From Sporosarcina sp. (lineage in GTDB: Bacteria; Bacillota; Bacilli; Bacillales_A; Planococcaceae): 37,712 nt of DNA. Under the pieces are notes generated by a model, which was given only the letters and a program-made list of their open reading frames with translations, made no database searches and was not told the DNA's origin. The position numbers and the translations under genes are program-made. The stretch's first letter is position 1; each line of letters begins with the position of its first letter. Location: assembly GCF_029257255.1 (NCBI RefSeq), contig NZ_JARICI010000026.1, positions 75,497 through 113,208 of the forward strand. The letters run 5' to 3'. Positions 8,787 to 16,658 of the stretch are shown here, in pieces.

Positions 8787-9483
8787 GAAAAAGGGGAGAC
8801 AAGTAGTTTTCTCAATCGTCTTCCTGGTCCTTGGTTTTATTCTGGCCTTTTCGTATCGAACGGTCGGCGGCAACCATATGGAATTGGACGAGACTCAGTC
8901 TGATTTATTTGTCCAGGAAGAGAAATACAGAGAAGACTTAATTGAGCAGCAGGAACGCAATAAGGAATTGACTGATGAGTTGTTCGATAAACAAAAAAGC
9001 GTACAGGAATTCGAGCAGAAGTTTTCAAATAAAGAAGAGAATCATGCAGTGCTGGTTGAGAAAGCAAAGGATCTCCGTTTACTGTTAGGAGTCATCCCAG
9101 CAAAAGGCACTGGCTTAAAAGTGACGATGGAAGATGCTGATTACGATCCTTCCTTACAGAATCCCAATGATTACATAGTCCATGAAAGTCATGTGTTGCG
9201 TGTCATTAATGAATTGAAAATCGCTGGCGCGCAAGGAATGACGATCAATGGCCAGCGAGTAAATTCAAATTCGTACATAAAGTGTACAGGCCCTGTTATT
9301 ATGATAGATGGAAGAACGTTTCCAGCCCCTTTTACGATTGAAGCAATTGGCGATCCGAAAGTATTGTCACCTGCTTTGCACTTGAAAGGAGGCGTAATTG
9401 ACGGGCTGTTGCGAGATAACATTGTCGTAACAACTGAGGAAGTGAAAGAAATTAAACTTCCTGCAATCCGTGATAAAGCTTGA
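8758..9483 (+). CDS. ylxW: DUF881 (UPF0749) protein, YlxW-like
   Basis: Member of the DUF881 family, found next to division genes in many Firmicutes; its biochemical role is not established. It has one N-terminal membrane helix (about residues 16-34), a coiled-coil stretch rich in Glu, Lys and Gln (about 45-105), then the globular DUF881 domain with GTGLKVTMEDA, INELKIAGAQGMTINGQR and a C-terminal segment containing GGVIDGL. This architecture resembles septal bitopic proteins. The start overlaps the end of divIB and is preceded by AGGGGAGAG. It is followed by a second gene of the same family, giving the ylxW-ylxX pair known from B. subtilis. Confidence 0.85.
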   Translation: MSKQLKATHKKKGRQVVFSIVFLVLGFILAFSYRTVGGNHMELDETQSDLFVQEEKYREDLIEQQERNKELTDELFDKQKSVQEFEQKFSNKEENHAVLVEKAKDLRLLLGVIPAKGTGLKVTMEDADYDPSLQNPNDYIVHESHVLRVINELKIAGAQGMTINGQRVNSNSYIKCTGPVIMIDGRTFPAPFTIEAIGDPKVLSPALHLKGGVIDGLLRDNIVVTTEEVKEIKLPAIRDKA

Positions 9484-9502
9484 TAGACAGAGGGGGGTTA
9501 CA

Positions 9503-10222
9503 GTGAGTGGGAAAATAAACTGGAAGTTCACATTGATTCTAGGCCTTGTCGGTTTCATGCTGGCATTGCAATACAACTCCATTAACACGACTTCTCCCCG
9601 TGATACTCGAGATATTTGGGCGATTCGAAATGAATTGGCCAAGGAAAAGAAGATTCATTCAGAGTTACTAGGTGAAATACGTGAAGTAGACCAGACACTC
9701 GCTTCTTATGCTGAATTAACGAATGAACAGACGACAGAGGCTTTGCAGCAGACGTTAGATAAGTTATATACTCAAGCGGGTTTTATGCCGACCACGGGTC
9801 CAGGATTTGTAATAGAAGTTGCCCCATCACCTGAAAGCATCGCATTTGGTTATGAAGTGGAGCCAGTTTCATCGGAGCTGCTGACAAGATTTATCAATGT
9901 GGTGAATCAGCATAAAGGAAACGAATTAGAGATTGACGAGAAGCGGTTTACGACACTGAGCTGGATCCGTGATATAAACGGAAAGCTGACGGTCAATGGA
10001 GAAAATGTATCTACACCTCCTTTCAAAATCAAAATCGTCTCGCCGACCATTGAAGATAGTAAGAAATTGTATAATCACTTGCTGTCCTCGGCTATACAGG
10101 ACGAATTTTATTTAGATGACTTAATTCTAGTGATCAGTAAACCGACAGATCAGATTACATTACAAAGCTGGACGGGTGGTTTCGAAAATCAATTTTTAAA
10201 AGAACAAACGAAGGAGGAATGA
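9503..10222 (+). CDS. ylxX: DUF881 (UPF0749) protein, YlxX-like
   Basis: Second DUF881 protein in tandem, function unknown. It has an N-terminal membrane helix (about residues 8-24), a predicted coiled coil (about 38-85), and the DUF881 domain with GPGFVIEVAPS, RFINVVNQHKGNELEID and TVNGENVSTPPFKIKIV. The two tandem copies are diverged paralogues. I start it at GTG 9503 because AGGGGGGT lies at normal spacing. An in-frame GTG at 9470 overlaps ylxW and has no ribosome binding site. The stop is 4 bases from sbp. Confidence 0.83.
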   Translation: MSGKINWKFTLILGLVGFMLALQYNSINTTSPRDTRDIWAIRNELAKEKKIHSELLGEIREVDQTLASYAELTNEQTTEALQQTLDKLYTQAGFMPTTGPGFVIEVAPSPESIAFGYEVEPVSSELLTRFINVVNQHKGNELEIDEKRFTTLSWIRDINGKLTVNGENVSTPPFKIKIVSPTIEDSKKLYNHLLSSAIQDEFYLDDLILVISKPTDQITLQSWTGGFENQFLKEQTKEE

Positions 10223-10226
10223 CAAT

Positions 10227-10592
10227 ATGTGGCTACCATTGCTTGGGCTACTCCTTGGCGTTTCACTTGGTTTGCTCTCGGATATTCAAATTCCGCAAGT
10301 CTATAATAACTACTTATCTATCGCAATTCTCGCCGCCTTTGATACACTTTTCGGCGGAATAAGAGCTTACCTTCAGCAAGTATACGATGACCGAGTATTT
10401 GTATCAGGATTTTTCTTCAATATACTTCTTGCTGCTGCACTGGCTTTTATCGGTGTGCATTTAGGGGTAGACCTATATTTGGCTGCAGTCTTTGCTTTTG
10501 GCGTGCGGCTGTTCCAAAATATCGCGGTCATACGCAGAATCTTGCTGGCAAAATGGACATCCAGGAAACAAAATACTGGTCAGAATGTCTAG
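10227..10592 (+). CDS. sbp: Small basic protein (DUF1290)
   Basis: Small integral membrane protein of the DUF1290/Sbp family, always found between ylxX and ftsA in Bacillales; function unknown. The 121 residues form about three hydrophobic helices, with the conserved segments PQVYNNYLSIAILAAFDT and GGIRAYLQ, then a basic C-terminus (LLAKWTSRKQ). GAAGGAGGAA precedes ATG 10227. A promoter lies in the 100-base gap that follows, so sbp may be the last gene before a second transcription start for ftsAZ. Confidence 0.88.
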   Translation: MWLPLLGLLLGVSLGLLSDIQIPQVYNNYLSIAILAAFDTLFGGIRAYLQQVYDDRVFVSGFFFNILLAAALAFIGVHLGVDLYLAAVFAFGVRLFQNIAVIRRILLAKWTSRKQNTGQNV

Positions 10593-10628
10593 TTCCTGAC
10601 AAATAGGGGAGAAGGTGCTGAAAATATT

Positions 10629-10657
10629 TAGACAAAGTAATCAAAATGCAATAGAAT
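10629..10657 (+). promoter_or_regulatory. Candidate sigma-A promoter for ftsA-ftsZ
   Basis: TAGACA and TAGAAT are separated by 17 bases and lie about 35 bases before the TTG start of ftsA. ftsAZ has its own promoters in B. subtilis, so extra transcription here is expected. This is motif reading only. Confidence 0.5.
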
Positions 10658-10692
10658 GTAAGGTAATAGTTTCTTTTAGGAGGTGTCAATAA

Positions 10693-11979
10693 TTGAGTCA
10701 ATCATATAATTATGTATCACTGGATATAGGATCATCTACAATTAAAGTTTTGATCGGAGAAATGGATCATAATTCCCTTCATGTAATCGGCGTAGGGAAT
10801 GTACAGTCAGCAGGCATTCGAAAAGGAACAATTATTGATATCGATGCAACGGTACAGTCCATTCGAAAAGCAATTGAGCAAGCAGAACGAATGACAGGAC
10901 TAAAGATAGAAGAAGTAGTGCTTGGCATTCCAGCCAACGGCATTCAGCTTCAGGACGTCAAAGGTGTTGTGGCTGTCAATTCTGAAAATCGGGAGATCAC
11001 AGATGATGATCTGGAACGAGTCATGAAATCTTCCCAAGTCATGAATGTGCCTCCTGAACGGGAGATCGTCAATCTCGTTCCTAAACAATTTATTGTGGAC
11101 GATTATGATGAAATAACTGATCCTCGTGGTATGATGGGGGTTAGATTGGAAATGGACGCTACGTTAATTACAACGTCCAAAACTCTAGTACATAACATTT
11201 TGCGATGTGTGGAACGGGCCGGACTGCAAATACGTGAAATTTATTTGCAGCCGTTAGCAGCAGGTACTTTCGCTCTGTCGGAAGACGAGATGAATCATGG
11301 CACTGCCTTTATTGATATTGGCGGAGGATCCACTACGATTTCTGTTTTTGCGGAAAATCGTCTGGTGAAAACTTCTGTACTGCCAATTGGCGGCGACCAT
11401 ATTACAAAGGATTTATCAATCGTGCTGAAAACACCAACTGAACAGGCTCGGATGATCAAGCACCAGCATGGACATGCTTTTTATGATGATGCTTCTGATG
11501 ATGAACTTTTTGAAGTTCCGGTTATCGGAGCAGATTCGAAAGATCAATATAGTCAGCGTTATATTTCAGAAATTATTGGTTCGCGTTTAGAAGAGTTATT
11601 TGATCTGATTTTGGAAGATCTGTATGAGTCAGGAATTAATGATCTGCCTGGAGGTATCGTCATTACTGGTGGTACAGCTAAACTAGACGGAGTGCTACAA
11701 TTAGCTCGTGATATTTTCAAAACGAGAGTCCGATTATATACACCTGAATATATAGGTGTGAGAGAGCCGATGTATTCCACAGCGGTTGGTTTAATCCGTT
11801 ATGCGTATATGGAGGATGTCTTCTTTGGACATGAAGGCGGACAAGCCAGTCTATCTCAGGCGGATGATCCGGTATATGACACCGCTGACCAAGGACCTAA
11901 GCCTGCAAGACCAAAGAAAGATAAAGGCGATGGTTTTATGAAAAAAGCTAAAAAAATGTTCGATAATTTCTTTGAATGA
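10693..11979 (+). CDS. ftsA: Cell division protein FtsA
   Basis: Actin-like ATPase that tethers FtsZ filaments to the membrane and recruits division proteins. Actin-fold nucleotide motifs are visible: [14 protein letters not shown] near the N-terminus, [14 protein letters not shown] in the middle, and [14 protein letters not shown]. The SHS2/1C domain lies between them. The C-terminus is a short amphipathic helix ([12 protein letters not shown]) joined by a charged linker, which is the membrane-targeting sequence. The start is TTG 10693 with TTAGGAGGTG upstream. The length (428 aa) is normal. ftsZ follows after 46 bases. Confidence 0.97.
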   Translation: MSQSYNYVSLDIGSSTIKVLIGEMDHNSLHVIGVGNVQSAGIRKGTIIDIDATVQSIRKAIEQAERMTGLKIEEVVLGIPANGIQLQDVKGVVAVNSENREITDDDLERVMKSSQVMNVPPEREIVNLVPKQFIVDDYDEITDPRGMMGVRLEMDATLITTSKTLVHNILRCVERAGLQIREIYLQPLAAGTFALSEDEMNHGTAFIDIGGGSTTISVFAENRLVKTSVLPIGGDHITKDLSIVLKTPTEQARMIKHQHGHAFYDDASDDELFEVPVIGADSKDQYSQRYISEIIGSRLEELFDLILEDLYESGINDLPGGIVITGGTAKLDGVLQLARDIFKTRVRLYTPEYIGVREPMYSTAVGLIRYAYMEDVFFGHEGGQASLSQADDPVYDTADQGPKPARPKKDKGDGFMKKAKKMFDNFFE

Positions 11980-12025
11980 AAAACGTGGGGCAGGGAATTG
12001 CAGATAAAGTAGAGGAGGAAAACCA

Positions 12026-13189
12026 ATGCTTGAATTTGATACGAATGTAGATGCTTTAGCAGTAATAAAAGTAATTGGAGTAGGCGGCGGAGGAAATAAT
12101 GCCGTAAACCGAATGATTGAACACGGGGTACAGGGTGTTGAATTTATAGCAGTCAATACGGATGCACAGGCATTAAAGCTTTCATCGGCAGAAGTGAAGC
12201 TGCAGATCGGTGAAAAACTGACACGCGGTTTAGGTGCGGGTGCTAATCCAGAAGTCGGTAAAAAAGCAGCAGAAGAGAGTAAAGAACAGATCGAAGAAGC
12301 TTTGCGCGGAGCAGATATGGTATTCGTAACTGCTGGAATGGGCGGAGGCACAGGAACAGGTGCAGCTCCGGTTATCGCTCAAATTGCTAAAGATCTGGGT
12401 GCGTTGACAGTGGGTGTGGTAACACGTCCATTCACATTCGAAGGAAGAAAGCGTCAAACACAAGCTATTGGCGGTATTACAGGCATGAAGGAAGCAGTGG
12501 ATACGCTAATTGTTATTCCAAATGATAAGCTTCTTGAAATTGTGGATAAAAATACGCCAATGTTGGAAGCGTTCAGAGAAGCAGACAATGTCTTGCGTCA
12601 GGGTGTTCAAGGTATTTCTGATCTGATCGCTGTACCGGGTCTAATTAACTTGGACTTTGCAGATGTTAAAACCATCATGTCCAATAAAGGTTCTGCTTTA
12701 ATGGGAATCGGCATGTCCACTGGAGAGAACAGAGCAGCAGAAGCGGCGAAAAAAGCGATCTCCAGTCCATTGCTTGAAACATCAATAGACGGAGCAAAAG
12801 GCGTTCTGATGAATATCACCGGCGGATCGAACTTGAGCTTGTTTGAAGTTCAGGAAGCAGCAGATATCGTCGCAACAGCATCAGACGAAGATGTGAATAT
12901 GATCTTCGGTTCAGTTATTAACGATGATTTGAAAGATGAAATCATCGTAACTGTTATTGCGACTGGCTTTAACGAAGAGCATCTGACTGCACCAAGACCA
13001 GGCAGAAACTCGGGTGTTGGCAGCGGTATTCGTCAAAGCAAGCCTGCGCAGCAGCAGGCACCTGTTCAGAGCAGACGCGAAGAGCCGCGCTACGAGCAGC
13101 CTGAACAACCAAGACAGCCGCAGACAAACCAGCACGAAGAACAGTTGGACATCCCCACGTTCTTACGCAACCGTCAGCGTCGTAAATAA
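12026..13189 (+). CDS. ftsZ: Cell division protein FtsZ
   Basis: Tubulin-like GTPase that forms the Z ring. It has the nucleotide-binding [13 protein letters not shown] near residue 18, the tubulin signature GGGTGTG at 106-112, and the T7-loop region with [12 protein letters not shown] Gln/Pro/Arg-rich variable linker (about 320-372) leads to the conserved C-terminal peptide [13 protein letters not shown], which binds FtsA and other partners. AGAGGAGGAAAA precedes ATG 12026. It is the last gene of the cluster and is closed by a strong terminator. In B. subtilis bpr and the spoIIGA-sigE-sigG group follow downstream; here repeats follow instead. Confidence 0.98.
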   Translation: MLEFDTNVDALAVIKVIGVGGGGNNAVNRMIEHGVQGVEFIAVNTDAQALKLSSAEVKLQIGEKLTRGLGAGANPEVGKKAAEESKEQIEEALRGADMVFVTAGMGGGTGTGAAPVIAQIAKDLGALTVGVVTRPFTFEGRKRQTQAIGGITGMKEAVDTLIVIPNDKLLEIVDKNTPMLEAFREADNVLRQGVQGISDLIAVPGLINLDFADVKTIMSNKGSALMGIGMSTGENRAAEAAKKAISSPLLETSIDGAKGVLMNITGGSNLSLFEVQEAADIVATASDEDVNMIFGSVINDDLKDEIIVTVIATGFNEEHLTAPRPGRNSGVGSGIRQSKPAQQQAPVQSRREEPRYEQPEQPRQPQTNQHEEQLDIPTFLRNRQRRK

Positions 13190-13200
13190 TTCAAACACAC

Positions 13201-13247
13201 AAAGCTTTCTGTCAGAGATGTAGTTCTCTGGCGGGAAGCTTTTTTTG
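13201..13247 (+). terminator. Intrinsic terminator of the dcw cluster
   Basis: An 18-bp stem (13201-13218 with 13225-13242, including three G-U pairs) closes a 6-base loop and runs into seven T residues. It sits 11 bases after the ftsZ stop. Confidence 0.92.
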
Positions 13248-13264
13248 CTTATACGTATTGAAAG

Positions 13265-13340
13265 GAAGTAAGTAAAAGAATGCCGTTTCCCTGCGTTCCG
13301 GGCGGGCGCGTTTCTTGCTTGTACTTGTGGTGCTACACTG
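13265..13340 (+). repeat. Family A intergenic repeat, degenerate copy A1
   Basis: Starts GTAAGTAAAAGAAT followed by CCGTTTCCCTGCGTTCC and a GGCGG..CGCGTT block, as the other A copies do, then loses the central part. A short tail (GTGGTGCTACACTG) may be a remnant of the normal end. It lies directly before the fuller copy A2, in the same orientation. Confidence 0.6.
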
Positions 13341-13367
13341 AGCTTAAAGGATTTTGAAATGTGAAAG

Positions 13368-13610
13368 TTTGGTAAGTGAAAAAAAGACCGTTCCCCTGCG
13401 TTCCAGGCGGACGCGTTCCGGAGGGCCCGCGGTGAGCCAACTTGGTCGCTTCGCTCCCCTAAGTTGTCATCACCTGTCGGGCTGATCCTCCCGGAGTCGC
13501 CGCCTTCCACTCCGGTACACTGGCTGGTGTTTCAATACTTTTTATGTGATTGCAGTATGATCGTAATATCTGCGATCACTACAATGGTAAGGAGTTTCAC
13601 GCAATGGCAG
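13368..13610 (+). repeat. Family A intergenic repeat, copy A2
   Basis: Begins GTAAGTG..AGACCGTTCCCCTGCGTTCCAGG. The core folds into nested stems: GGAGG (13420-13424) with CCTCC (13487-13491), GCCCG with CGGGC, GGTGA (13431-13435) with TCACC (13470-13474), and CAACTT with AAGTTG. The tail GGTACACTGGCTGGTGTTT and the following AT-rich part up to GGAGTTTCAC also match copy A4. It lacks module C and the CACACGAAGTGAGTCATGC block seen in A3 and A4. An open frame through it (13464-13775) has no ribosome binding site and is not a gene. Confidence 0.8.
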
Positions 13611-13739
13611 GAATTCGCCTTGAGTTTGGAAATGCCTTTGCAAGATGTTTTGTTCAAATTACATATTGGCTCTCTGCAGAGACATTGCTTAATCAAACAA
13701 GGATTGAATCATACCCAGTTTAAGCTCAAACCAACGGTA

Positions 13740-13925
13740 CGTCTACAAACCAGCGGAGGCGCAACTGCGGGGTAAGCCGTTGCTGCGAGACTGCTGGCGT
13801 GCACTTTGCCAGTAGGCTTATAGCGTAAGGCAATCCCCCAGCGCCGAAGCGGTGCACAAACTGCATAACATACTTCAGTTAAACTTCCCGTCCATTCGAG
13901 AAACGGGTGCCACACTAACTCGATT
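13740..13925 (+). repeat. Family B intergenic repeat, copy B1
   Basis: Begins near CCAGCGGAGGCGCAACTG and ends after GCGCCGAAGCGGTGCAC plus an AT-rich tail and CCATTCGAGAAACGGGT. The outer arms pair imperfectly: GGCGC (13758-13762) with GCGCC (13841-13845), and GGGG with CCCC. An apical hairpin joins CTGGC (13794-13798) and GCCAG (13808-13812). The tail is repeated in B2, making a tandem pair. Between A2 and B1 (about 13611-13739) I see nothing recognisable. Confidence 0.75.
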
Positions 13926-13959
13926 CACACAATGAAAAACTACAACAATTACATCTTCA

Positions 13960-14060
13960 CAACTCCGGCGAAGGCGCAACTTCGGGGAAGCCGAAGTGGT
14001 GCACAAACTACTAAACATACTTCATTTAAACTTCTAGCCCATTCGAGAAACGGGTACCAT
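13960..14060 (+). repeat. Family B intergenic repeat, short copy B2
   Basis: Matches B1 at both ends (CCGGCGAAGGCGCAAC at the start, then GTGCACAAACT..CATACTTCA..TTAAACTT and CCATTCGAGAAACGGGT) but lacks the apical arm. Instead a 7-bp hairpin ACTTCGG/CCGAAGT closes a 5-base loop. It is a direct tandem repeat of B1, shortened by internal deletion. Confidence 0.75.
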
Positions 14061-14065
14061 AATTT

Positions 14066-14096
14066 AAAAAACCGGCAGCGCGTTACATGCTGCCGG
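14066..14096 (-). terminator. Terminator of the lemA-TPM pair
   Basis: On the - strand CCGGCAGC (14089-14096) pairs with GCTGCCGG (14072-14079) and is followed by six T residues, seven bases beyond the stop of the TPM gene. Confidence 0.88.
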
Positions 14097-14102
14097 AGTG
14101 AT

Positions 14103-14900
14103 TCACCAACTTCGTCCTGCTCCGCCGCCACCGCCGGATCCTCCTCCGCCGAAGCCACCGAAACCGCCACCACCGCCTCCAAAGCCGCCGCCAGATCCGC
14201 CGCCGAATGAGCCTGGGAAGAATATTGGGCCGCCGCGGGATCTTCCGCGCGGGCCTCCTCCACCACCTCTTCCACCGCCGCCTTTCATAATTCTGAAGAT
14301 GATGTACATAATAATGATGACGACGAGGAATGGAGGAATACCGAATTCTTCATCAGAAGACTGCGGGTAGTTGACCGGCAGTTCGTCTCCTTCTAGGCCG
14401 TATTCTGCTGCGATTTCATTGTAGAAGGCTTTATAGGCTTCCACAATTGCCATGTCTGGCTGTTTGGGTTTGCCTGTTAAATAAGGCATGGCGATTTCAT
14501 CTATGATCCTGCCTACCTTACCGTCAGGCAGGGCGCCTTCGAGGCCGTAGCCTGTGGCCAGATAAAATTCTCTTTTGATCCCTAATTCTTCATTCTTTTC
14601 CGTCGAGACAATAAGCAGTGCTCCGTTGTCCATCTTTGCGTCACCGAGCTTCAGCTCACGGAGTTTGCGCACTGCATATTCTTCCACCGGCTCTCCTTCA
14701 AGAGAATAGACTGTCCGCACCGCAAACTCTGCTTTCGTTGCGTTAAAAAGCCGGATACCATAGTCTGTTAATTCAGCTTCCTGTTGAGGAGATAAAATAT
14801 CTGCATCATCCACTACCACTTCTGTCATCGCATGGGTCGGTGCCGCAGTGCCGATCAGGGCCAGTAGCAGTGCTGCAACGAACATGCAGAAGCGTTTCAT
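14103..14900 (-). CDS. TPM-domain membrane protein with glycine-rich tail (YgcG-like)
   Basis: Secreted or membrane-anchored TPM-domain protein; the family is linked to membrane repair and, in plants, to photosystem II turnover, but its bacterial role is poorly defined. It has a signal peptide ending near THA (residue 24), the TPM domain at about 27-165 (DDADILSPQQEAEL, GALLIVST, FYLATGYGLEGALPDG), a membrane helix at about 185-205, and then a tail made almost only of Gly, Phe, Ser and Arg (about 206-265). The tail is cytoplasmic if the N-terminus is exported. ATG 14900 overlaps the lemA stop by one base; GTG 14903 is the alternative start. LemA and TPM genes are commonly paired. Confidence 0.85.
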   Translation of the reverse strand: MKRFCMFVAALLLALIGTAAPTHAMTEVVVDDADILSPQQEAELTDYGIRLFNATKAEFAVRTVYSLEGEPVEEYAVRKLRELKLGDAKMDNGALLIVSTEKNEELGIKREFYLATGYGLEGALPDGKVGRIIDEIAMPYLTGKPKQPDMAIVEAYKAFYNEIAAEYGLEGDELPVNYPQSSDEEFGIPPFLVVIIIMYIIFRIMKGGGGRGGGGGPRGRSRGGPIFFPGSFGGGSGGGFGGGGGGFGGFGGGGSGGGGGAGRSW

Positions 14901-15478
14901 CACTTCTTGTCGTCTCCAAAGTCAACTGTTGGCGGTTCTTGTGCCCCTTCTGACGCTTTAAAGTATTCTTTCTCATCAAATCCAAAAATGGACGCGATAA
15001 TTTTACCAGGGAAACGTTTTACTTTCCGGTTGAATACAGATACTACATCGTTATAATCTTTTCGTGCGACAGCAATTCGATTTTCCGTACCCGCCAATTC
15101 GTCCATTAACTGTTGGAAGTTTTGATTGGCTTTTAAATCTGGATAGTTCTCGACAACGACCAATAGTCTGCTCAGCGCGCTGGATAATTCGGAATCGGCT
15201 GCTGCCTGTTCTTCCGGTCCTTGAGCACCTGCCATCTTACTTCGTGCATTGGCAATATTCTCGAGAACTTCTTTTTCGTGCGAAGCATAGCCTTTTACCG
15301 TGCTGACTAAGTTTGGAATTACATCCACTCTCCGCTGTAATTGCGTTTCAATTTGTGCGTACGACTGATCTACGTCTTCTTCTACATTCACTAATTTATT
15401 ATAGCTCGGTACGATCATTACAGCTGCTATGACAACTAAGATAATGACGACGATCAAGGGTCCCATTGCTTTTTTCAT
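14900..15478 (-). CDS. lemA: LemA family protein
   Basis: LemA-family membrane protein with an N-terminal helix (about residues 7-25) and a long helical extracellular or periplasm-facing domain with the conserved YNKLVNVEEDVDQSYAQIE and RRVDVIPNLVSTVKGYASHE segments, ending in PPTVDFG. Function is unknown, with suggested ties to envelope stress. I choose ATG 15478 (192 aa), with AAAGGAG nine bases upstream; an in-frame TTG at 15484 lies too close to that site. It heads a two-gene operon with the TPM gene. Confidence 0.88.
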   Translation of the reverse strand: MKKAMGPLIVVIILVVIAAVMIVPSYNKLVNVEEDVDQSYAQIETQLQRRVDVIPNLVSTVKGYASHEKEVLENIANARSKMAGAQGPEEQAAADSELSSALSRLLVVVENYPDLKANQNFQQLMDELAGTENRIAVARKDYNDVVSVFNRKVKRFPGKIIASIFGFDEKEYFKASEGAQEPPTVDFGDDKK

Positions 15479-15515
15479 CTTCAACTGCTCCTTTCTTTAT
15501 GTAATTAGTATTTAC

Positions 15516-15542
15516 TTACCCTTCTTCTTTATCCCGCAAAAC
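15516..15542 (-). promoter_or_regulatory. Possible sigma-B-like promoter of lemA
   Basis: On the - strand GTTTTG and GGGTAA are 15 bases apart, resembling the general stress (sigma-B) pattern GTTTAA-N13-15-GGGTAT, and lie about 40 bases before the lemA start. No convincing sigma-A promoter was seen. The match is partial. Confidence 0.28.
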
Positions 15543-15705
15543 TTCAGATGAATTAAGATACGTAATAAAACTTTTTTCATTCATCAAATTGGGTGCTCAC
15601 CCATTTACTTGATCTATTCGTCACATATAATAGCCACTATATGATATAAGTTTTCTCTAAATACTACGCCCTACTAGCTATTTGAGAACTTTTTTCAATA
15701 ATTGC

Positions 15706-15734
15706 TTTACAGAGTATTTTGGGTAAGCTATACT
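15706..15734 (+). promoter_or_regulatory. Sigma-A promoter of the manganese transporter operon
   Basis: TTTACA and TATACT are 17 bases apart, a near-consensus promoter. The expected start point (about 15741) falls on the first MntR-like operator. The leader to the first gene is then about 177 bases. Confidence 0.7.
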
Positions 15735-15740
15735 ATTAAA

Positions 15741-15758
15741 AGTTGCGCAAAGGAAACA
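15741..15758 (+). promoter_or_regulatory. MntR-like operator 1
   Basis: AGTTGCGCAAAGGAAACA resembles the B. subtilis MntR box (TTTGCCTTAAGGAAAC) in its TTGC and GGAAAC halves. It begins at the predicted transcription start, where a bound DtxR-family repressor would block RNA polymerase. Confidence 0.65.
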
Positions 15759-15781
15759 ATCTAGTTCAAACCATGCACTAG

Positions 15782-15799
15782 AGTTGCACAAAGGAAACT
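15782..15799 (+). promoter_or_regulatory. MntR-like operator 2
   Basis: AGTTGCACAAAGGAAACT is the most symmetric of the three copies (AGTT...AACT ends). It starts 41 bases after operator 1, close to four helical turns. Confidence 0.65.
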
Positions 15800-15880
15800 A
15801 TTGTTTTATAGTGATTTAATAACTTAAAATTACGCAATACCATTTGATATAAAATTCGAGCAGGTTTTTATTTGCCTGAA

Positions 15881-15898
15881 AGTTGCACAAGGGAAACA
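15881..15898 (+). promoter_or_regulatory. MntR-like operator 3
   Basis: AGTTGCACAAGGGAAACA lies just before the ribosome binding site of the first transporter gene, 99 bases after operator 2. It is the same motif in the same orientation. A weak second promoter (TTGTTT-N18-TAAAAT) could lie between operators 2 and 3. Confidence 0.62.
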
Positions 15899-15917
15899 TA
15901 ATGAGGGAGGAAGCAAG

Positions 15918-16658
15918 ATGATTGATCCGATAACAGTTGAAAATGTCAGTGTGTCGTATGACGGAAACGAAGCAGTAAAAGATGTCTCCTTTTCATTCGA
16001 AGCCTCCAGTTTAATTGGGGTGCTTGGTCCGAACGGCGCCGGTAAATCAACATTAATGAAGGCAATGCTGGGGCTGATACAGAAAGATCATGGGAATGTC
16101 AGAATCGGCAAGAAAACAGTAGACGAAATGCGCAAACAGATTGCGTATGTTCCGCAGCGTTCGAATATCGACTGGAACTTTCCAATCGTCGTAAAAGATA
16201 CTGTGCTTCTTGGCACGTACCCAAAAGTCGGCATACTTCGACGTCCGAAAAAAGCGGATAAAGAATGGGCGATGGAATGCCTGAAACAAGTGGGCATGGA
16301 GGAATTCGCCAACCGCCAAATAGGTGAATTGTCAGGCGGCCAGCAACAGCGTGTGTTTTTAGCACGTGCATTGGCACAAAAGGCGGATTATTTCTTCTTG
16401 GATGAACCCTTCGTCGGAATCGATGTCTCTAGTGAAGAAGTCATCATCGGGATTTTGCGTGAGTTAAAAGACGCCGGAAAAATCGTTTTCGTTGTACACC
16501 ATGACCTGTCAAAAGTGAAAACTTATTTTGACGAATTGGTATTAATCAATAAAGAATTGATTGATGCCGGTCCAGTAAATAAAGTATTCCAGTCAGGCAA
16601 TATGACAAGAGCTTATAATCGAGAGTTCCGGCTAGACGGCTTGGAGGTTTCAATGTAA
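15918..16658 (+). CDS. mntB: Manganese-type ABC importer, ATP-binding subunit
   Basis: ATPase of a cluster A-I (Mn/Zn/Fe) ABC importer. It has Walker A GPNGAGKST (37-45), signature LSGGQQQR (138-145), Walker B FFLDEP (about 159-164) and the switch histidine in VVHHDLS. The length is 246 aa. ATG 15918 follows GAGGGAGGAAG. The stop TAA overlaps the ATG of the permease by one base. Symbols follow B. subtilis mntABCD; in staphylococci the same gene is called mntA. Three MntR-like sites upstream support manganese over zinc. Confidence 0.9.
   Translation: MIDPITVENVSVSYDGNEAVKDVSFSFEASSLIGVLGPNGAGKSTLMKAMLGLIQKDHGNVRIGKKTVDEMRKQIAYVPQRSNIDWNFPIVVKDTVLLGTYPKVGILRRPKKADKEWAMECLKQVGMEEFANRQIGELSGGQQQRVFLARALAQKADYFFLDEPFVGIDVSSEEVIIGILRELKDAGKIVFVVHHDLSKVKTYFDELVLINKELIDAGPVNKVFQSGNMTRAYNREFRLDGLEVSM

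Noticed and set aside
13464..13775. Open frame of 103 codons inside repeats A2-B1
   Set aside because: No ribosome binding site, and its 5' part is repeat sequence with RNA/DNA-level pairing. It does not resemble a protein family I know.
13265..14060. CRISPR array
   Set aside because: Repeats are long, diverged and self-pairing, with no regular short repeat-spacer unit and no cas genes.
14098..14370. Proline-rich open frame opposite the TPM gene tail
   Set aside because: It is the complement of Gly-rich codons of a well-supported gene; composition alone keeps it open.
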